A stretch of DNA of 64,000 nucleotides from Candidula unifasciata (GCA_905116865.2 CAJHNH020008572.1:310001-374000); one strand, 5' to 3'; shown: positions 11,601 through 19,121, numbered from the stretch's first letter. Notes: generated from the letters alone by a model not told the origin. A program made the numbers and translations.

Positions 11601-14557
11601 AGAAAGGTGATAAACTAGATTGTGAAACATACAGAGGTATCTCTTTACAAAGCCATGTAGGAAAGATGTTTGCAAAAATATTAGAACGAAGAGCGAGGGT
11701 GATATTAGAACCTCAATTAAGTAACAATCAGTTTGGATTTAGAAAAAGAAAGAGCTGCACTGATGCAATATTTACTCTTCGGCAAATTTGTGAACATACA
11801 ATCGAATATAATAAACACCAGAATCTTATATTCATTGATCAAGAGAAGGCTTTTGACAGGGTTAACAGAAATAAACTATGGAACATTCTTGAAGAATATG
11901 GTGTACCGGGTCATTTATTGGGAAACATAATGGCTCTCTATCAAAATAGCCAGAGCGCTGTAAGAACAACGGAAGGTATGACAGACTGGTTACCCATTAC
12001 ATCATGAGTACGACAAGGATGTGTCCTATCACCCCTACTCTTCATCACATATATGGATAAAATTGCACAGGAGTCAAACCAAAACACAGATATTATAAAT
12101 GAACTACTCTTTGCAGATGACCAATGTTTGTTACAAGAAGAACAAAAACTACAACAACATGTTGATTCATTGCTCACTAACTGTACAAAATTTGACATGA
12201 AAATAAACACCTCAAAAACTGAAGTAATGACCATAGGAAAGAAACACAGTAATGTAAACATAAAGATCAATGACATACAATTAGAACAATTTCAAGAATT
12301 CAAGTACTTAGGATGCATATTTACAGAAGATGGAAGACTCGATAAAGAGATACAGGCTAGAGTTCAAAAAGCCAATGCAGTCAACTACCAACTGGCCCCA
12401 CTTCTTCGTCATCCAAAGATCTCGTTACCAGCCAAACAACGGATGGATGATCAACAGCAATTTCATCCCTACGTTATGTTATCAGTGCCAAACGTGGACA
12501 ATGAACAAATCACATATGCAAAAAATAACTACGTGTGAAATGCGATGTCTCCGAAGAGTCACCAACAATACACGAAGAGACAGAGTCACAAACGTCAGCA
12601 TTAGAGACAAAGTTGGAACAAGAGCATGCATGAAACATATTGAAAGACAGAGAATGAAGTGGTTTGGCCATTTAGTAAGAATGCAACCGGATCAGATTGC
12701 CTATAAGGCCTTTTACAGTAGAACATCGGGAAGAAAGGCCAGAGGAAGACCCAGATAAAAATGGATAGATGGAGTAGCTGAATACGGCCAGAAGATCCAG
12801 AAAACTGTCACTCAAATCACACGAGAGGCACAAAACAAATATATTAAACCATGACACTGGGCTGCAACCCGGTAAAAGTGAAGAAGACAATAGATGGATA
12901 GATTAATTTGTTTTTTCCTAAAAAATGGTACTTCAGAACCCACACAGGCTTGGAAAAGTTAAATGTAGCTTTTCCGAGAAAATTCAGGGTAGGTTTTTAA
13001 TTGTGTAACAGGCTGTTTGTGAATTCCAGTCATCATAATATGCCTTTTCATACCTTTCTTTTAACCATTTCAGTGTGATGAAGTAGATCAAAGAGAGGTA
13101 ACCCAGGGTGAAATAGAAGACATGTGTAAAGAGCATGACTTTATTGGCTGGAGTGAGACATCTGTCAAAGAAGGAGTTATGATAGAGGAGTCTATGGGGT
13201 TTGTATCTAGTTTATGGTTATATTTTGTTTGTTCTTTTGATCGACTTCTTTTTCTACAACCGTTATGATTGTTTCTTCCTCTTCCATGTTTCTTATAAAA
13301 GTGTTGTTTCCAAAATGAAGATCGGCTATCCATACTCTGTTGTTGTAAGAATTATTATGTGGGTGTCTCAATTTCTTTCATGGTGCAACTCTCACACCAC
13401 AGAACAGACCCCAACAAGAAAGACCTCTTTGCAATCTGCTCACTGTTGAAATTTAAGCAGATACATCAATGGAGCTGCTAAGGTGTTGCGGCTAGACACT
13501 CTTCTGTGCATCTGAAGGTCATTGGTTTTAAATTCAAACAGAGCCGGACCAAAGAAAAAATGGCATCGGCTCCCAAGCTGATCCAGCCTTGAATTTAAAG
13601 TCCCTGGAAGTAAAGGCGGTTAGTGTGATATTGACCACATCACCCACCGAGTTCCGGTTGGCCTGACAATGTCGGTGTGGTTGTATGTACCCAGTACGCC
13701 TGAAGCGTAAAAACTTTTTTCTTTCACTTAATTTTTGCGTCAAGGATTGTGAAACAAGTTCAGTAGTCTCTAAGCCACAGGATTTCGATGTTTGCTGTGT
13801 CTTCATTTCAGCATTGCTAACAAACAGGGCAGTGGATTGTGTTGTTGAGGACTGCACCCCTGTTCTCAACCTGTGTTTCTTGAGAAAGAAGATCTACATT
13901 AATAATAATGCCAAAATGGCATGACTCTGTGGCTCAGAGGTTAGCCTTGAATGTATTTAACAATTTTATTATACTTAGCTACAGTGCAGACCTGATAAGG
14001 AGAATTTTTTGGCGACCCAAGAATTTGTTCTCCTTATCAGAAATTCCCCTTATATGGCTAAAGGTTAAAGAAAGAAACATTGTTGAGGATAAAAAGTTGT
14101 TCTTCAAAACAGAACTGCGCTACATCTGGGATTATCTTAAGCAAATGGTCAGCTCTCGATAGAGCTGTGGTCTGCTAACAGATCATCCACAGCCGAATTC
14201 AAACCCGACGCCTCAGAATTATGAAGGGTGTTTGCAACACCTCAGGCACAGACGTCGGCGTAATTATGTTAGCTACAGATATTTGTTATTCATATTTTGT
14301 AAATCCTTTTAATTGTCTTATTATCCTTTATTATTTTTTTCTTGTTACTAAATTTTTTTATTCCCATTTCTTGTTTTATCTTACTAGGTACATGAATGTT
14401 TGTTTTTATTTTGTGTAGATTTCTCATTGAAGAGATGATGGCCAAGCACGCGGAACTGGAAGGATTTTCTGATTCTTTTCATTCTCCTGGTTCAGGTCCA
14501 ATTAAACTCGGCAAAGATGAGGACTCGGGTGGCACTGGCTCTAAATGCTCATGCTGA
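203..14557 (+). CDS. RAB29: Rab32/38/29-subfamily small GTPase, Rab29 (Rab7L1)-like; five coding exons
   Basis: The coding exons are 203-317, 3428-3499, 5786-5967, 13074-13198 and 14419-14557. They join in frame to 633 bases, giving 210 residues, close to the usual Rab length. All guanine-nucleotide motifs are present: the P-loop GDPTVGKTS near residue 11, the switch I threonine in MTIGVDFALKV, WDIAGQERF (switch II), NKCD, and ETSVK. The protein ends CSC, a Rab-type double-cysteine prenylation site. WDIAGQE instead of the usual WDTAGQE marks the Rab32/38/29 subfamily. QERFTSMTR, the KWSD stretch, CLLLANK and GWSETSVKE resemble Rab29 more than Rab32. Known members act on Golgi, endolysosomes and lysosome-related organelles, and vertebrate Rab29 is an LRRK2 partner; the role here is inferred from family. 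The ATG at 203 has a purine at -3 and G at +4, and puts the P-loop at the normal distance from the N-terminus. Introns are 1.9 to 7.1 kb and repeat-filled. I see no clear AATAAA near the stop. Confidence 0.93.
376..668 (+). repeat. Interspersed repeat family D, copy 1
   Basis: This is the first of eight copies of a family I call D. Its consensus has, in order, TTCYGGGGTCCCATTGTGGG, AATAGACCCACTGCCTCC, CTGAGAGGCAAGGAACC, CTGCATACAAATAAG, GGAACAAGACTAAAGTCC and GGATGAACAACCAGAACTTT. Better copies end GCCGGTGAACGTGAAGAAG. A box-B-like GGTTTGAATCC sits just upstream at 389-399, so it may be tRNA-derived. A run of G interrupts this copy at 435-450. Confidence 0.6.
682..1847 (+). repeat. 50-bp minisatellite, ~23 copies
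   Basis: Tandem 50-bp units run through intron 1, each containing TTCCTGGACT, ACGGAGAGGG and GTAGATGGGT. Single-base variants mark a higher-order pattern: six successive units near 721-1020 recur almost exactly 300 bp later at 1021-1320. One unit near 1688 has a one-base insertion. Confidence 0.95.
1895..2358. mobile_element. Non-autonomous hAT (Charlie-like) MITE with perfect 8-bp TSD
   Basis: The left end starts CAGTGGTTCTCAAACTTG and the right end carries AGTTTGAGAAACCTCG, the inverted-terminal-repeat signature of hAT-Charlie elements. The flanks are an exact 8-bp duplication TACTAGGG at 1887-1894 and 2359-2366, as hAT transposases produce. There is no transposase inside the 464 bp. Confidence 0.85.
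2515..2690. repeat. (CA)n microsatellite with degenerate flanks
   Basis: The run is pure CA from 2612 to 2665, with imperfect CA-rich sequence on both sides including two copies of CTCAGGAATGTACGCACACG. Confidence 0.95.
2688..3115 (+). mobile_element. LINE-E 3' end, split by another LINE
   Basis: Reading 2688-2739 and then 3073-3105 gives HWKEKTYYRNKWNQVIT joined to ATVNLKGSEC-stop. This is the C-terminus of the same reverse transcriptase family seen at 18345, 19122 and 25835 (NWKEKA...RRVISAAMNLKGSEC). The interruption is the RNase-H LINE fragment at 2740-3058. Confidence 0.7.
2740..3058 (-). mobile_element. 5'-truncated RNase-H LINE (LINE-H), minus strand, 14-bp TSD
   Basis: The minus strand encodes the C-terminus of the RNase H family also present at 4695 and 23290 (HAWECPECCDVNS-stop type ending). 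The exact 14-bp duplication TCAGGTGATAACTG flanks it at 2726-2739 and 3059-3072, a target-primed reverse transcription signature. The plus-strand left edge is a GAGTT repeat, the element's 3' tail. Confidence 0.85.
3428..3499 (+). CDS. RAB29: Rab29-like coding exon 2
   Basis: The acceptor is TATTTCAG at 3420-3427 and the donor GTATGG at 3500. The 72-base exon encodes VDFALKVIKWSD through LQLWDIAG, ending inside the G3 motif in phase 1. It is too short to appear as a free-standing ORF and is supported by splice sites and family conservation. Confidence 0.93.
3805..3925 (+). repeat. SINE-A fragment
   Basis: It matches the SINE-A core: GGCATGATGTTAACAACATG, CCACCAAGTGCTGATTG, then a CTATAAAAA stretch and GTCTAGCA. 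No tRNA-like head is preserved. Confidence 0.55.
3908..4182 (+). repeat. Repeat family D, copy 2
   Basis: It carries the D boxes in order: GGGTTCCTGGAGCCTCATTT, AATGGACCCACTGCCTCCC, CTGCATACAAATAAG, GGAACAAGACTAAAGTCC. The tail GCTTACAGCAGGTGAATG ends in A-rich sequence. Confidence 0.65.
4183..4684. other. Intron 2 sequence, nothing recognised
   Basis: AT-rich sequence with T runs and no open frame or repeat family I can identify. Confidence 0.4.
4695..5010 (+). mobile_element. 5'-truncated RNase-H LINE (LINE-H), 10-bp TSD
   Basis: The frame reads ADRLAVSAPLGGEL and onward to ECPECCDVNS-stop. It starts inside the GNEQADRLA motif, which contains the last catalytic aspartate of RNase HI, and runs to the C-terminal Cys-rich tail. 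Exact TSD TCTTATATTG lies at 4685-4694 and 5011-5020. The 3' end is an AACTC repeat. RNase H domains of this kind occur in I-group non-LTR retrotransposons. Confidence 0.85.
5037..5560 (+). repeat. ~550-bp repeat Q, diverged copy 1
   Basis: It aligns in order with the copy at 63001-63550. Shared blocks are CCCCATAACTCTGTTCC (63k: CCCCATAGTTGCTCCGC), AAGGCAGCTGTCAGATGTGC, GATGGTACAAATAGTTA and CACAGTGTCATACCAAGCAC. No coding capacity or terminal repeats are evident. Confidence 0.6.
5638..5755 (+). repeat. SINE-A fragment
   Basis: Core only: GCAGTGATGTTGATCAGTGA, CCCATCAGGTGCCAGTTGG, then a TCTGTACAAATATGAATC block and ATTATGTGCCTG. It ends 30 bases before exon 3. Confidence 0.6.
5786..5967 (+). 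CDS. RAB29: Rab29-like coding exon 3
   Basis: The acceptor ends TCTTCAG at 5785 and the donor is GTAAGT at 5968. The 182-base exon completes G3 (GQERFTSMTR), then encodes VYYKDAHACLVMFD and PVPCLLLANK. It ends in phase 0 between the K and C of the NKCD guanine-specificity motif. Confidence 0.93.
6000..6160 (-). repeat. tRNA-derived SINE (SINE-C), minus strand
   Basis: On the minus strand a box-A-like TGGTCAAATGGTTCAG is followed ~35 bases later by a box-B-like GGATTCGAATT. The body ends AAAATAAAATCCTAACCTG, which recurs at 17095-17130 in another copy. It is not a functional tRNA because no cloverleaf closes. Confidence 0.5.
6520..6700 (-). mobile_element. LINE-H internal fragment, minus strand
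   Basis: It is alignable with 23640-23790, the RNase H part of LINE-H upstream of its GNEQAD motif. Shared segments are AGAAAAGATCCAAAG, ACTTGCCACTCTGC and CACCTTTCTCAGCA. The frame is broken. Confidence 0.55.
6725..7445 (-). mobile_element. RTE-like LINE C-terminal fragment, minus strand
   Basis: The minus strand reads FKYLGSIFTTDGKLDRDI, then QLSPLLTHKQIPWITK and a TCYQCQTW-like stretch, in several frames. These are the same segments as the RTE-like element at 10096 (FKYLGCIFTEDGRLDKEI, then YQLAPLLRHPK). The end RPRKIWSDGFMNSLKEI matches the copy at 46620. Frameshifts and stops show it is dead. Confidence 0.75.
7446..8221. other. Intron 3 sequence, nothing recognised
   Basis: AT-rich DNA with scattered stop codons in every frame. 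The stretch 7446-7545 could be more LINE on the minus strand, but I cannot support it. Confidence 0.4.
8222..8345 (-). repeat. SINE-B, minus strand
   Basis: The minus strand aligns with the plus copy at 8733: TTTAGGCATTCCGATCATAA, then an ACCCGGTTTTATTCTGGCTG block (box B) and GACAATGGTATCGAG. The head resembles a tRNA with degenerate A and B boxes. Confidence 0.6.
8733..8850 (+). repeat. SINE-B, plus strand, tRNA-like head
   Basis: CTGAGGCTTAGGCATTGCG serves as box A and GGGTTCAGTCCCAGC as box B. The body runs to CATTGGTTTCAACAGTG. It forms an inverted pair with the copy at 8936-9045. Confidence 0.7.
8860..9147. mobile_element. Long-TIR MITE (family T) carrying a SINE-B insert
   Basis: Left arm AGTTGTGTATCCTTTTACAG at 8869 and onward GACGTTGCAGAACCAACC is inverted at 9098-9145 as CAACATCCTGTAAAGGACAC. 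The match extends through GGCTGTTATGGC against ATCACAACAGCC, so arms are about 75 bp. The interior is a SINE-B copy, so the DNA element hosts a retroelement. A solo right end of the same family lies at 24108-24213. No transposase is present. Confidence 0.75.
8936..9045 (-). repeat. SINE-B nested in MITE T, minus strand
   Basis: The minus strand gives GGCTTAGTCATTGCAAACGC, then GGGTCCAATCCCAGC as box B and GGCCTTGCGCTGGTTTCGAC. It is opposite in orientation to the copy at 8733 only ~90 bp away. Confidence 0.65.
9395..9610 (-). mobile_element. RTE-like LINE C-terminal remnant, minus strand
   Basis: With frame breaks the minus strand gives IKLGMNSYEKKTGTEQML and RQPIKWSAHLE. These align with VTNVSIRDKVGTRACMKHIE and RQRMKWFGHLVRM of the element at 10096. 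Decayed. Confidence 0.6.
9611..10082. other. Intron 3 sequence, nothing recognised
   Basis: No repeat family or open frame supported. A copy of ATTAATTTGTTTT, the same sequence as the target duplication of the next element, lies at 10049-10061. Confidence 0.35.
10096..12855 (+). pseudogene. Endonuclease-reverse transcriptase ORF2 of the RTE-like LINE, inactivated
   Basis: One reading frame runs 10096-12440 with only two in-frame TGA codons, at 11153 (NY-stop-EQLARL, where tryptophan is expected) and 12005 (just before VRQGCVLSPLLF). The apurinic-type endonuclease shows GDFN at 10424-10435 and SDHRPV at 10718; the first endonuclease motifs are lost by truncation. The reverse transcriptase shows NKAAGTDGI, YRGISLQSHVGK, FGFRKRKSCTDAI, IDQEKAFDRV and the catalytic FADD at 12110-12121. 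A frameshift near 12440-12470 moves the reading to TLCYQCQTW, HIERQRMKWFGHLVRM and GRKARGRPR. A TAA at 12756 breaks this before KWIDGVAEY, which runs to about 12855. Few lesions mean a fairly recent copy. Four lesions and the lost start make it non-functional. Confidence 0.88.
10096..12901 (+). mobile_element. RTE-like non-LTR retrotransposon, 5'-truncated, 13-bp TSD
   Basis: The 2.8-kb insert is flanked by the exact 13-bp duplication ATTAATTTGTTTT at 10083-10095 and 12902-12914. It starts inside the endonuclease domain, so it is 5'-truncated. It ends in a short GATAG/GATGG repeat, as RTE-like LINEs end in microsatellite tails rather than poly-A. It lies in the sense orientation of Rab intron 3. 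RTE assignment rests on the apurinic endonuclease plus reverse transcriptase layout and C-terminal GRKARGRPR motif; another related clade is possible. Confidence 0.88.
13074..13198 (+). CDS. RAB29: Rab29-like coding exon 4
   Basis: The acceptor ends ACCATTTCAG at 13073. The exon starts CDEVDQRE, completing NKCD, and contains GWSETSVKEG (G5). The donor GTTTGT at 13199 is weak but the phase 2 junction GG|A rejoins perfectly with exon 5. Intron 3, 7.1 kb long, carries the RTE-like LINE. Confidence 0.9.
13465..13725 (+). repeat. SINE-A, nearly full length
   Basis: A tRNA-like head (GTTGCGGCTAGACACTC as box A, GGTCATTGGTTTTAAATTC as box B region) is followed by the core CCTGGAAGTAAAGGCGG, TGATATTGACCACATCACCC and the 3' box CGCCTGAAGCGTAAAAAC. 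Confidence 0.7.
13726..14194. other. Intron 4 sequence, nothing firm
   Basis: A tRNA-head-like CTCTGTGGCTCAGAGGTTAG occurs at 13923-13942 without a matching box B. No other feature is supported. Confidence 0.35.
14195..14280 (-). repeat. SINE-B head fragment, minus strand
   Basis: The minus strand reads TGCCTGAGGTGTTGCAAACA, ATAATTCTGAGGCGTCGGG and GGTTTGAATTCGGC. These are box A and box B in the order of the SINE-B copies at 8.2-9.0 kb. Confidence 0.5.
14419..14557 (+). CDS. RAB29: Rab29-like coding exon 5, with stop and prenylation motif
   Basis: The acceptor is TTGTGTAG at 14418. The exon encodes the last helix (FLIEEMMAKHAELEG), a glycine- and serine-rich hypervariable tail and the C-terminal CSC, then TGA TAA. 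The CxC ending is the expected Rab geranylgeranylation site. Confidence 0.92.
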
Positions 14558-14765
14558 TAACAGCTGATGCTTAGAAATTGTATTATGTTTTTTTAAAAAA
14601 AAGAATTTACGTCAATTTCTTTCTATGTCCTTTATGCTCCCAATGGAGCATAGGTCTCCAAGCAATTCACACCAAGTCGCATATCCTTTTCTATCACACA
14701 CAACTCACTCCAAGAGATATACTGGGTTTATAGTGTTAGTCTTATATGTTATAAACCAGCTGACG

Positions 14766-15010
14766 CTCTTTTTCTTCTTCACATTCACCGGCTGTAAAGT
14801 GGCAGAAAGTTCTCATTGTTCAGCCACATCTGGGTTTGAGCCTTGTTCCAGAACCTGAGTGTTGTGTGCACATCCATTTTACAGATCTGACTTATTTGTA
14901 TGCAGACTGTTGGTTTCTTGCATCTCAGGCAGATGCACTTTGATTGCAAAGAAAGCCCCCAGTTAGTAGACTCTTATGACATGCTTGTTGGGGAGCAATG
15001 GGTCTATTCT
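14766..15010 (-). repeat. Repeat family D, copy 3, minus strand
   Basis: It starts with the inverted tail TTCTTCTTCACATTCACCGG and proceeds through TTGTTCCAGAACCTGAG, CTTATTTGTATGCAGACTG and CATCTCAGGCAGATGCAC to GGGTCTATTCTTGTTT. It faces copy 4 head to head. Confidence 0.75.
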
Positions 15011-15043
15011 TGTTTAGAACCTACACAAGGATGGTTGGCACTC

Positions 15044-15475
15044 AATTCCATCTGTGGATTCTGGGGTCCCATTGTGGGGGTGGGAATGGATCTGCGACAC
15101 CCCCCCCCCCCCCTCTCTCCTCCCCACATATCATAAAAGGTAACTTATCAGGGGTGTTTCCTTCTAAGTCAGGGTGCATCTGCCTGAAAGTTGAGGAACC
15201 AATAATGTGCACACAGATAAGCCAGATTTGTAAAATGATTGTTTATTTAAATATCATCTTCCTTGCACATTAGACATGACCATAAGTGCTCCGATCTCCT
15301 CCTGAATGTGTCTCCAGGTGTTTTTTTAGGTTAACAACTCCCATTCTGGTAAAATAAATGTGCATGTACAACTCAGGTTATGGAACAGGACCAAAGTTTA
15401 GAAGTGGATAAGTGGATGAACAACCAGAACTTTTTTGCAGAGTTTACAATTGGTGAATGCTAAAAAGAAGAAGAG
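15044..15475 (+). repeat. Repeat family D, copy 4
   Basis: The 5' box GGATTCTGGGGTCCCATTGT is followed by a run of C (15098-15113), GGGTGCATCTGCCTGAAAG, GGAACAGGACCAAAG and GGATGAACAACCAGAAC, ending GTGAATGCTAAAAAGAAG. With copy 3 it makes an inverted pair separated by about 35 bp. Confidence 0.75.
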
Positions 15476-15524
15476 ACACTCAATGAATGACGTGGTGTAT
15501 ATCCGGGCAGCCATCTTGACATCT

Positions 15525-15660
15525 CAGAATACTTTCTGGGTGCTCATTTTGGCCTTTTCCATGTGGGACAGAGGCCCACATTTTAGGGAAATAAAAATAG
15601 ATCTACTGCTCCTTAATGAGCATGTTGTAAAAAGTGATTAATTAGGGCCTTGAAATTGGA
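15525..15660 (+). repeat. Repeat family D, 5' half, copy 5
   Basis: It contains AATAGATCTACTGCTCCTTA, GCATGTTGTAAAAAGTGATT and the start of the next D box, then breaks off into repeat J. Confidence 0.5.
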
Positions 15661-15661
15661 T

Positions 15662-15722
15662 GTCTTGTGATATAGCAGCCTAGCTGTAAACCACAGCACA
15701 CTGGACCAATGTTTTTAAAAAG
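15662..15722 (+). repeat. Repeat J fragment
   Basis: TATAGCAGCCTAGCTGTAAA and CCACAGCACACTGGACC match the segments at 21225-21290 and 24865-24930. The family is unclassified; each copy follows a D or LINE fragment. Confidence 0.4.
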
Positions 15723-15884
15723 GCATTTGCAAAACAAACAAAAAAAACAAAAAAAAAAAATTATAGAAGTATACAAAAAGAACTCATTATAAAAATGTTA
15801 AGGATGTATATGTTTATTTTTGCAACATTTTTCAAATCAACAAACCCTACTATGTACAGTTTTTCCATCTGTTAGGAGAGTGAT

Positions 15885-16075
15885 TCCCAAACTGTGCGTT
15901 GCGTTGCCTTGGGGAGCCACAACATCTTCACAAAATATTTGAAGATACATGAGTTTAATTTTTTAAAAATCTTTTACATATGAATAGTCATACTTTTACG
16001 TAGGTTAGGGTGCCGGGGAAAAATTGTAATTGAAAAAAGGTGCTGCGGCTAAGAAAAGTGAGGGAAACTGTTAAG
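15885..16075. mobile_element. hAT-like MITE, degenerate
   Basis: Left end GAGTGATTCCCAAACTGTGC and right end GTGAGGGAAACTG, inverted, resemble hAT-Charlie termini as at 1895. The interior is AT-rich, 190 bp. I could not find an unambiguous 8-bp duplication. Confidence 0.45.
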
Positions 16076-16240
16076 TGATTGTTCATATACACATGAGGCT
16101 TCTTATTGTGCCATTATCTGCCATTCAGCCTTAGTACTCAGAAGCAGGGGGTTAATATAATAATTTTCTAAACTATTAGACCTGGAAAGTATTTTCATTA
16201 GTAATACTCACAGTCCTGGAATTGAACCTATTGGTATCGA

Positions 16241-16445
16241 GTCGTCCCTATGTGGCATGCAATTTTTTGTTATTTGAAGCCGCACCCTGGCTTTTGCCAG
16301 TGGTCATAAATCTGGCCATGCCATAAATATGGCCATAACAACTGAAAGGGGTTTCTGAGATCTCTCCACGGGTGATCCTCATCTGCATGGTGGCACTATG
16401 TGTTACCATGTGTTCATCGTTTGCGTGATGTCCTGGTGGGGTACA
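16241..16445 (+). repeat. Repeat F, copy 1
   Basis: First of three copies (also 22380 and 25597) that share a GCATGCAATTTTTTGTTATT start, TTGAAGCCGCACCCTGGCT, GGCCATAAATATGGCCATA and GTGATGTCCTGGTGGGGTAC at the end. It is about 210-235 bp, unclassified, and always plus-oriented here. Confidence 0.6.
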
Positions 16446-16779
16446 ATGAGAGAGAGAATTGAACTTTGTAAGCCACCCGAGTACCAGTGAATTGGAGGAA
16501 TCATTTACAAATAGTTTTAGGCAGAAGAGAGTGACTAACACAGTCTTCCTGAAAGAAACTGTCTCTCATCATCTCTTTTGCCTCGTGTACTTTCCTACCC
16601 AAAGTGTCACTTATATCTTGTATTCACTCTCTGTATTTATCACGTTTTTGTGTGCTCGGCCCCTGGGCATTACAGAGGAAAATAGGAGCTTTTAAGCTGA
16701 AATGCCAAATAAATATTCTAATAATATCACTGAACAAGAAGAAAAGAAATAGTGATATTCTAAAATATCCTGAACATCA

Positions 16780-16945
16780 AGGAAAACTGGCTCATAAACA
16801 GCATCTTGTCTCAGAAGCTGCAATATTTTGGCCATATCAAGCGCCACAGCGGATTCAAAATAATAATATCAGAAGGCATGGCACCAGGAAAAAGGGGCAG
16901 AGGTTGACCAGCACAAAGATGGGCACAAGATATAAGTCACACCTC
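16780..16945 (+). mobile_element. LINE C-terminal remnant (family K)
   Basis: The frame reads SQKLQYFGHIKRHSG, then GMAPGKRGRG, a stop, and PAQRWAQDI. The FGHI...G(K)RGRGRPxxRW pattern is the usual C-terminus of LINE endonuclease-reverse transcriptases. It is distinct from LINE-E, -H, -M and -N. Confidence 0.6.
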
Positions 16946-17039
16946 GTGTAGGAAAACACGAGGAAGGAGAGATGGTGAGAGACTGAATTTCTTTCAGGCA
17001 GACAGTAATAAGAGCGAAGTTCTGTAAAGGACCTGCTTC

Positions 17040-17345
17040 ATGATGGGGATCTTGTAGGAAAGGGGAGCCTGTGCTTGAGCATTCATCTTGGATCTGTGCA
17101 GGTTAGGATTTTTATTTTTGCACCTGACAGAAAAATCTCCATCCTTTACCGAGGATGAAACCCTGAATGCCGTAACAGTTGGCCAGCCACATCTCTGTGG
17201 CTGGAGATGAGGTTGTTGTGATGTTGACCATATCTTTGTGCAGGGTGTTAAAAGTTGGATTATCTTCACAGCACTCCGGACACATCCATAGGTGCTCAGA
17301 TTTCCCTCTTAACGTATTCATCAGCGTCGCGCGGTTAATAGTGCC
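17040..17345 (-). repeat. Composite of SINE-C and LINE-H-like tail, minus strand
   Basis: The minus strand gives NTLRGKSEHLWMCPECCEDN at 17255-17321, similar to the Cys-rich end of LINE-H (HAWECPECCDVNS) but clearly another family. The stretch 17095-17225 carries the SINE-C body with AAAATAAAAATCCTAACCTG. Boundaries are approximate. Confidence 0.45.
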
Positions 17346-17516
17346 AGTCTTAGGCTGGTTGACAAGACTTCATGTTCATCCGGAGTGCTTCTCATGCTTG
17401 GCTCTCAGTTCTCGTATTCATAGCAGTGATGTGGACACATTTCTTCCAAAATCTTTGGAATGTCTAATCGCTCTAAGGGCATTGACTGTGTCTGCGTGAT
17501 CCATGGGCCGGCTGTG

Positions 17517-17744
17517 CAGGGTGGGCCATAAGTTTCCAGTCATTAAACAATAATTGTTTATATGAAAAACATTTTTACTAATTTAAAATGCTCTGTATGA
17601 CTACCATTGTTTTGAAAACACATTTTGATGCGTGTCCTCCAATACTGAAGAGCACAGAAAGCACAGATGGAGAAACACTTGTAATGGCGTTATTGGTGGC
17701 ATATTTGTTTTTCTTATGTATGGAAACTTATGGGACGCCCCCTG
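17517..17744. mobile_element. Mariner-like MITE (family G), copy 1
   Basis: Terminal inverted repeats are CAGGGTGGGCCATAAGTTTC on the left and GAAACTTATGGGACGCCCCC TG on the right. TA follows the right end; the left TA is mutated to TG. Length 228 bp with no transposase. The interior CATTTTGATGCGTGTCCTCC is shared with copy 2 at 22302. Confidence 0.75.
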
Positions 17745-18344
17745 TATAACATGAAGGGCAACATATTTTAGGGGTGCCTAGTTGGTCATAATTCTTAGTA
17801 CACTTTTTTCTATAGCAAGGCTTACATGCCATTTAGAGGTGACAGATTCGATTCCCAGCACAGTTACTATAGCTTTCAATTTTTATGTTGTCTGGTGTGT
17901 CCTTCTGTCTTTCTACTTTCTGTGAGTGCCGATCAATACATTGTCTGTTTATTATAAATACATACATAAATATATGTATGTATATATATTAGTGCTGTAC
18001 CGAATATTCACTTTGTATTTGCTTCGGGGCCGAATAGTGGACCTATTGACTATTCGGTATTCGGCAGAATAGTTGCGGTCGGGCCGAATACGAATAGTAG
18101 TTACCTTACACCCGCTTCTTCATGCCTTAATGCTGACAACATAGAACTATTGGTTTTGTTGAAAGCTTATGCAGCTTTCATGCATTAACTAAGCTGTCAG
18201 TGACAATTTCCAAGTTTAGTTACTTGTTATAATACTTAGGATTCTTTCATTCCTAGTTATTAGTTACCACAGACTAACTGAAGGATGCAAAACATAAATT
18301 TTTTTTCAAATGTTTACTATTCTGTACGAATACTAACTAGACAT

Positions 18345-19018
18345 GGAAAGAATATAAACTCCGGCCACATCAAAGTCGATAATATGAAAATCAAATGAAC
18401 GGAAACATATAACTACTTGGGTGCAAACTTCAACTGCTCCAACATGCTGAGAGAAGAAGTACAATCTAGAATACAATCTAGAAATAAAGTATACTATGCC
18501 CTTCAACATCTGCTAAAGTCAAAGTGTCTGTCTCGCAACACCAAGATCAAAATATATAAAACGTTGATAAGACCAGTCGTTTTATATGGCTGTGAAACTT
18601 GAAGCAGAAATAAAAGAGATGAGGCCTTATTACAGGTTTTCGAAAAGAGTCTTACGACAAATCTTTGGAAGATGCTAACAGCGGGAAATGGAGAGTGAGA
18701 AGCAACAACGTAACACATAATATGTTTAAATCACCATTGATCACTGGCATCATGAGAGCTAACAGACTAAACTGGTTGGAGTATATTGAAAGAATGTCAG
18801 ATGACAGAGAAGTAAAAACTGTATACACATGAGAGAGGATGGGCGTAGATCACAAGGGAGACCAGGAAAACGTCGGAAAGATAATATCCAGACAGACCTG
18901 CAAACACTTGGTGTTACCAACTGGAAAGAGAAGGCTAACCAAAGAGATGAGGGGAGGTGGGTGATATCTGCAGCAATGAACCTCAAGGGATCGGAATGCT
19001 GAAGAAGAAGTAGAAGTA
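18345..19018 (+). mobile_element. LINE-E reverse transcriptase 3' part, frameshifted
   Basis: In-frame pieces are YLGANFNCSNMLREEVQSRI, YYALQHLLKSKCLSRNTKIK and KTLIRPVVLYGCET, followed by frameshifts and a WLEYIERMSDD-type segment. It ends TNWKEKANQR and GSEC-stop with a GAAGAAGAAG tail. The upstream catalytic part is missing. Confidence 0.75.
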
Positions 19019-19121
19019 TGTTATTGGACTCCTTTTTACACTATGTGGCTTATTGGGTATTTGTTGCCTGTATCATATTATTTGACAGATCAACATTCTG
19101 TGTGTGATATGATTATCATGT

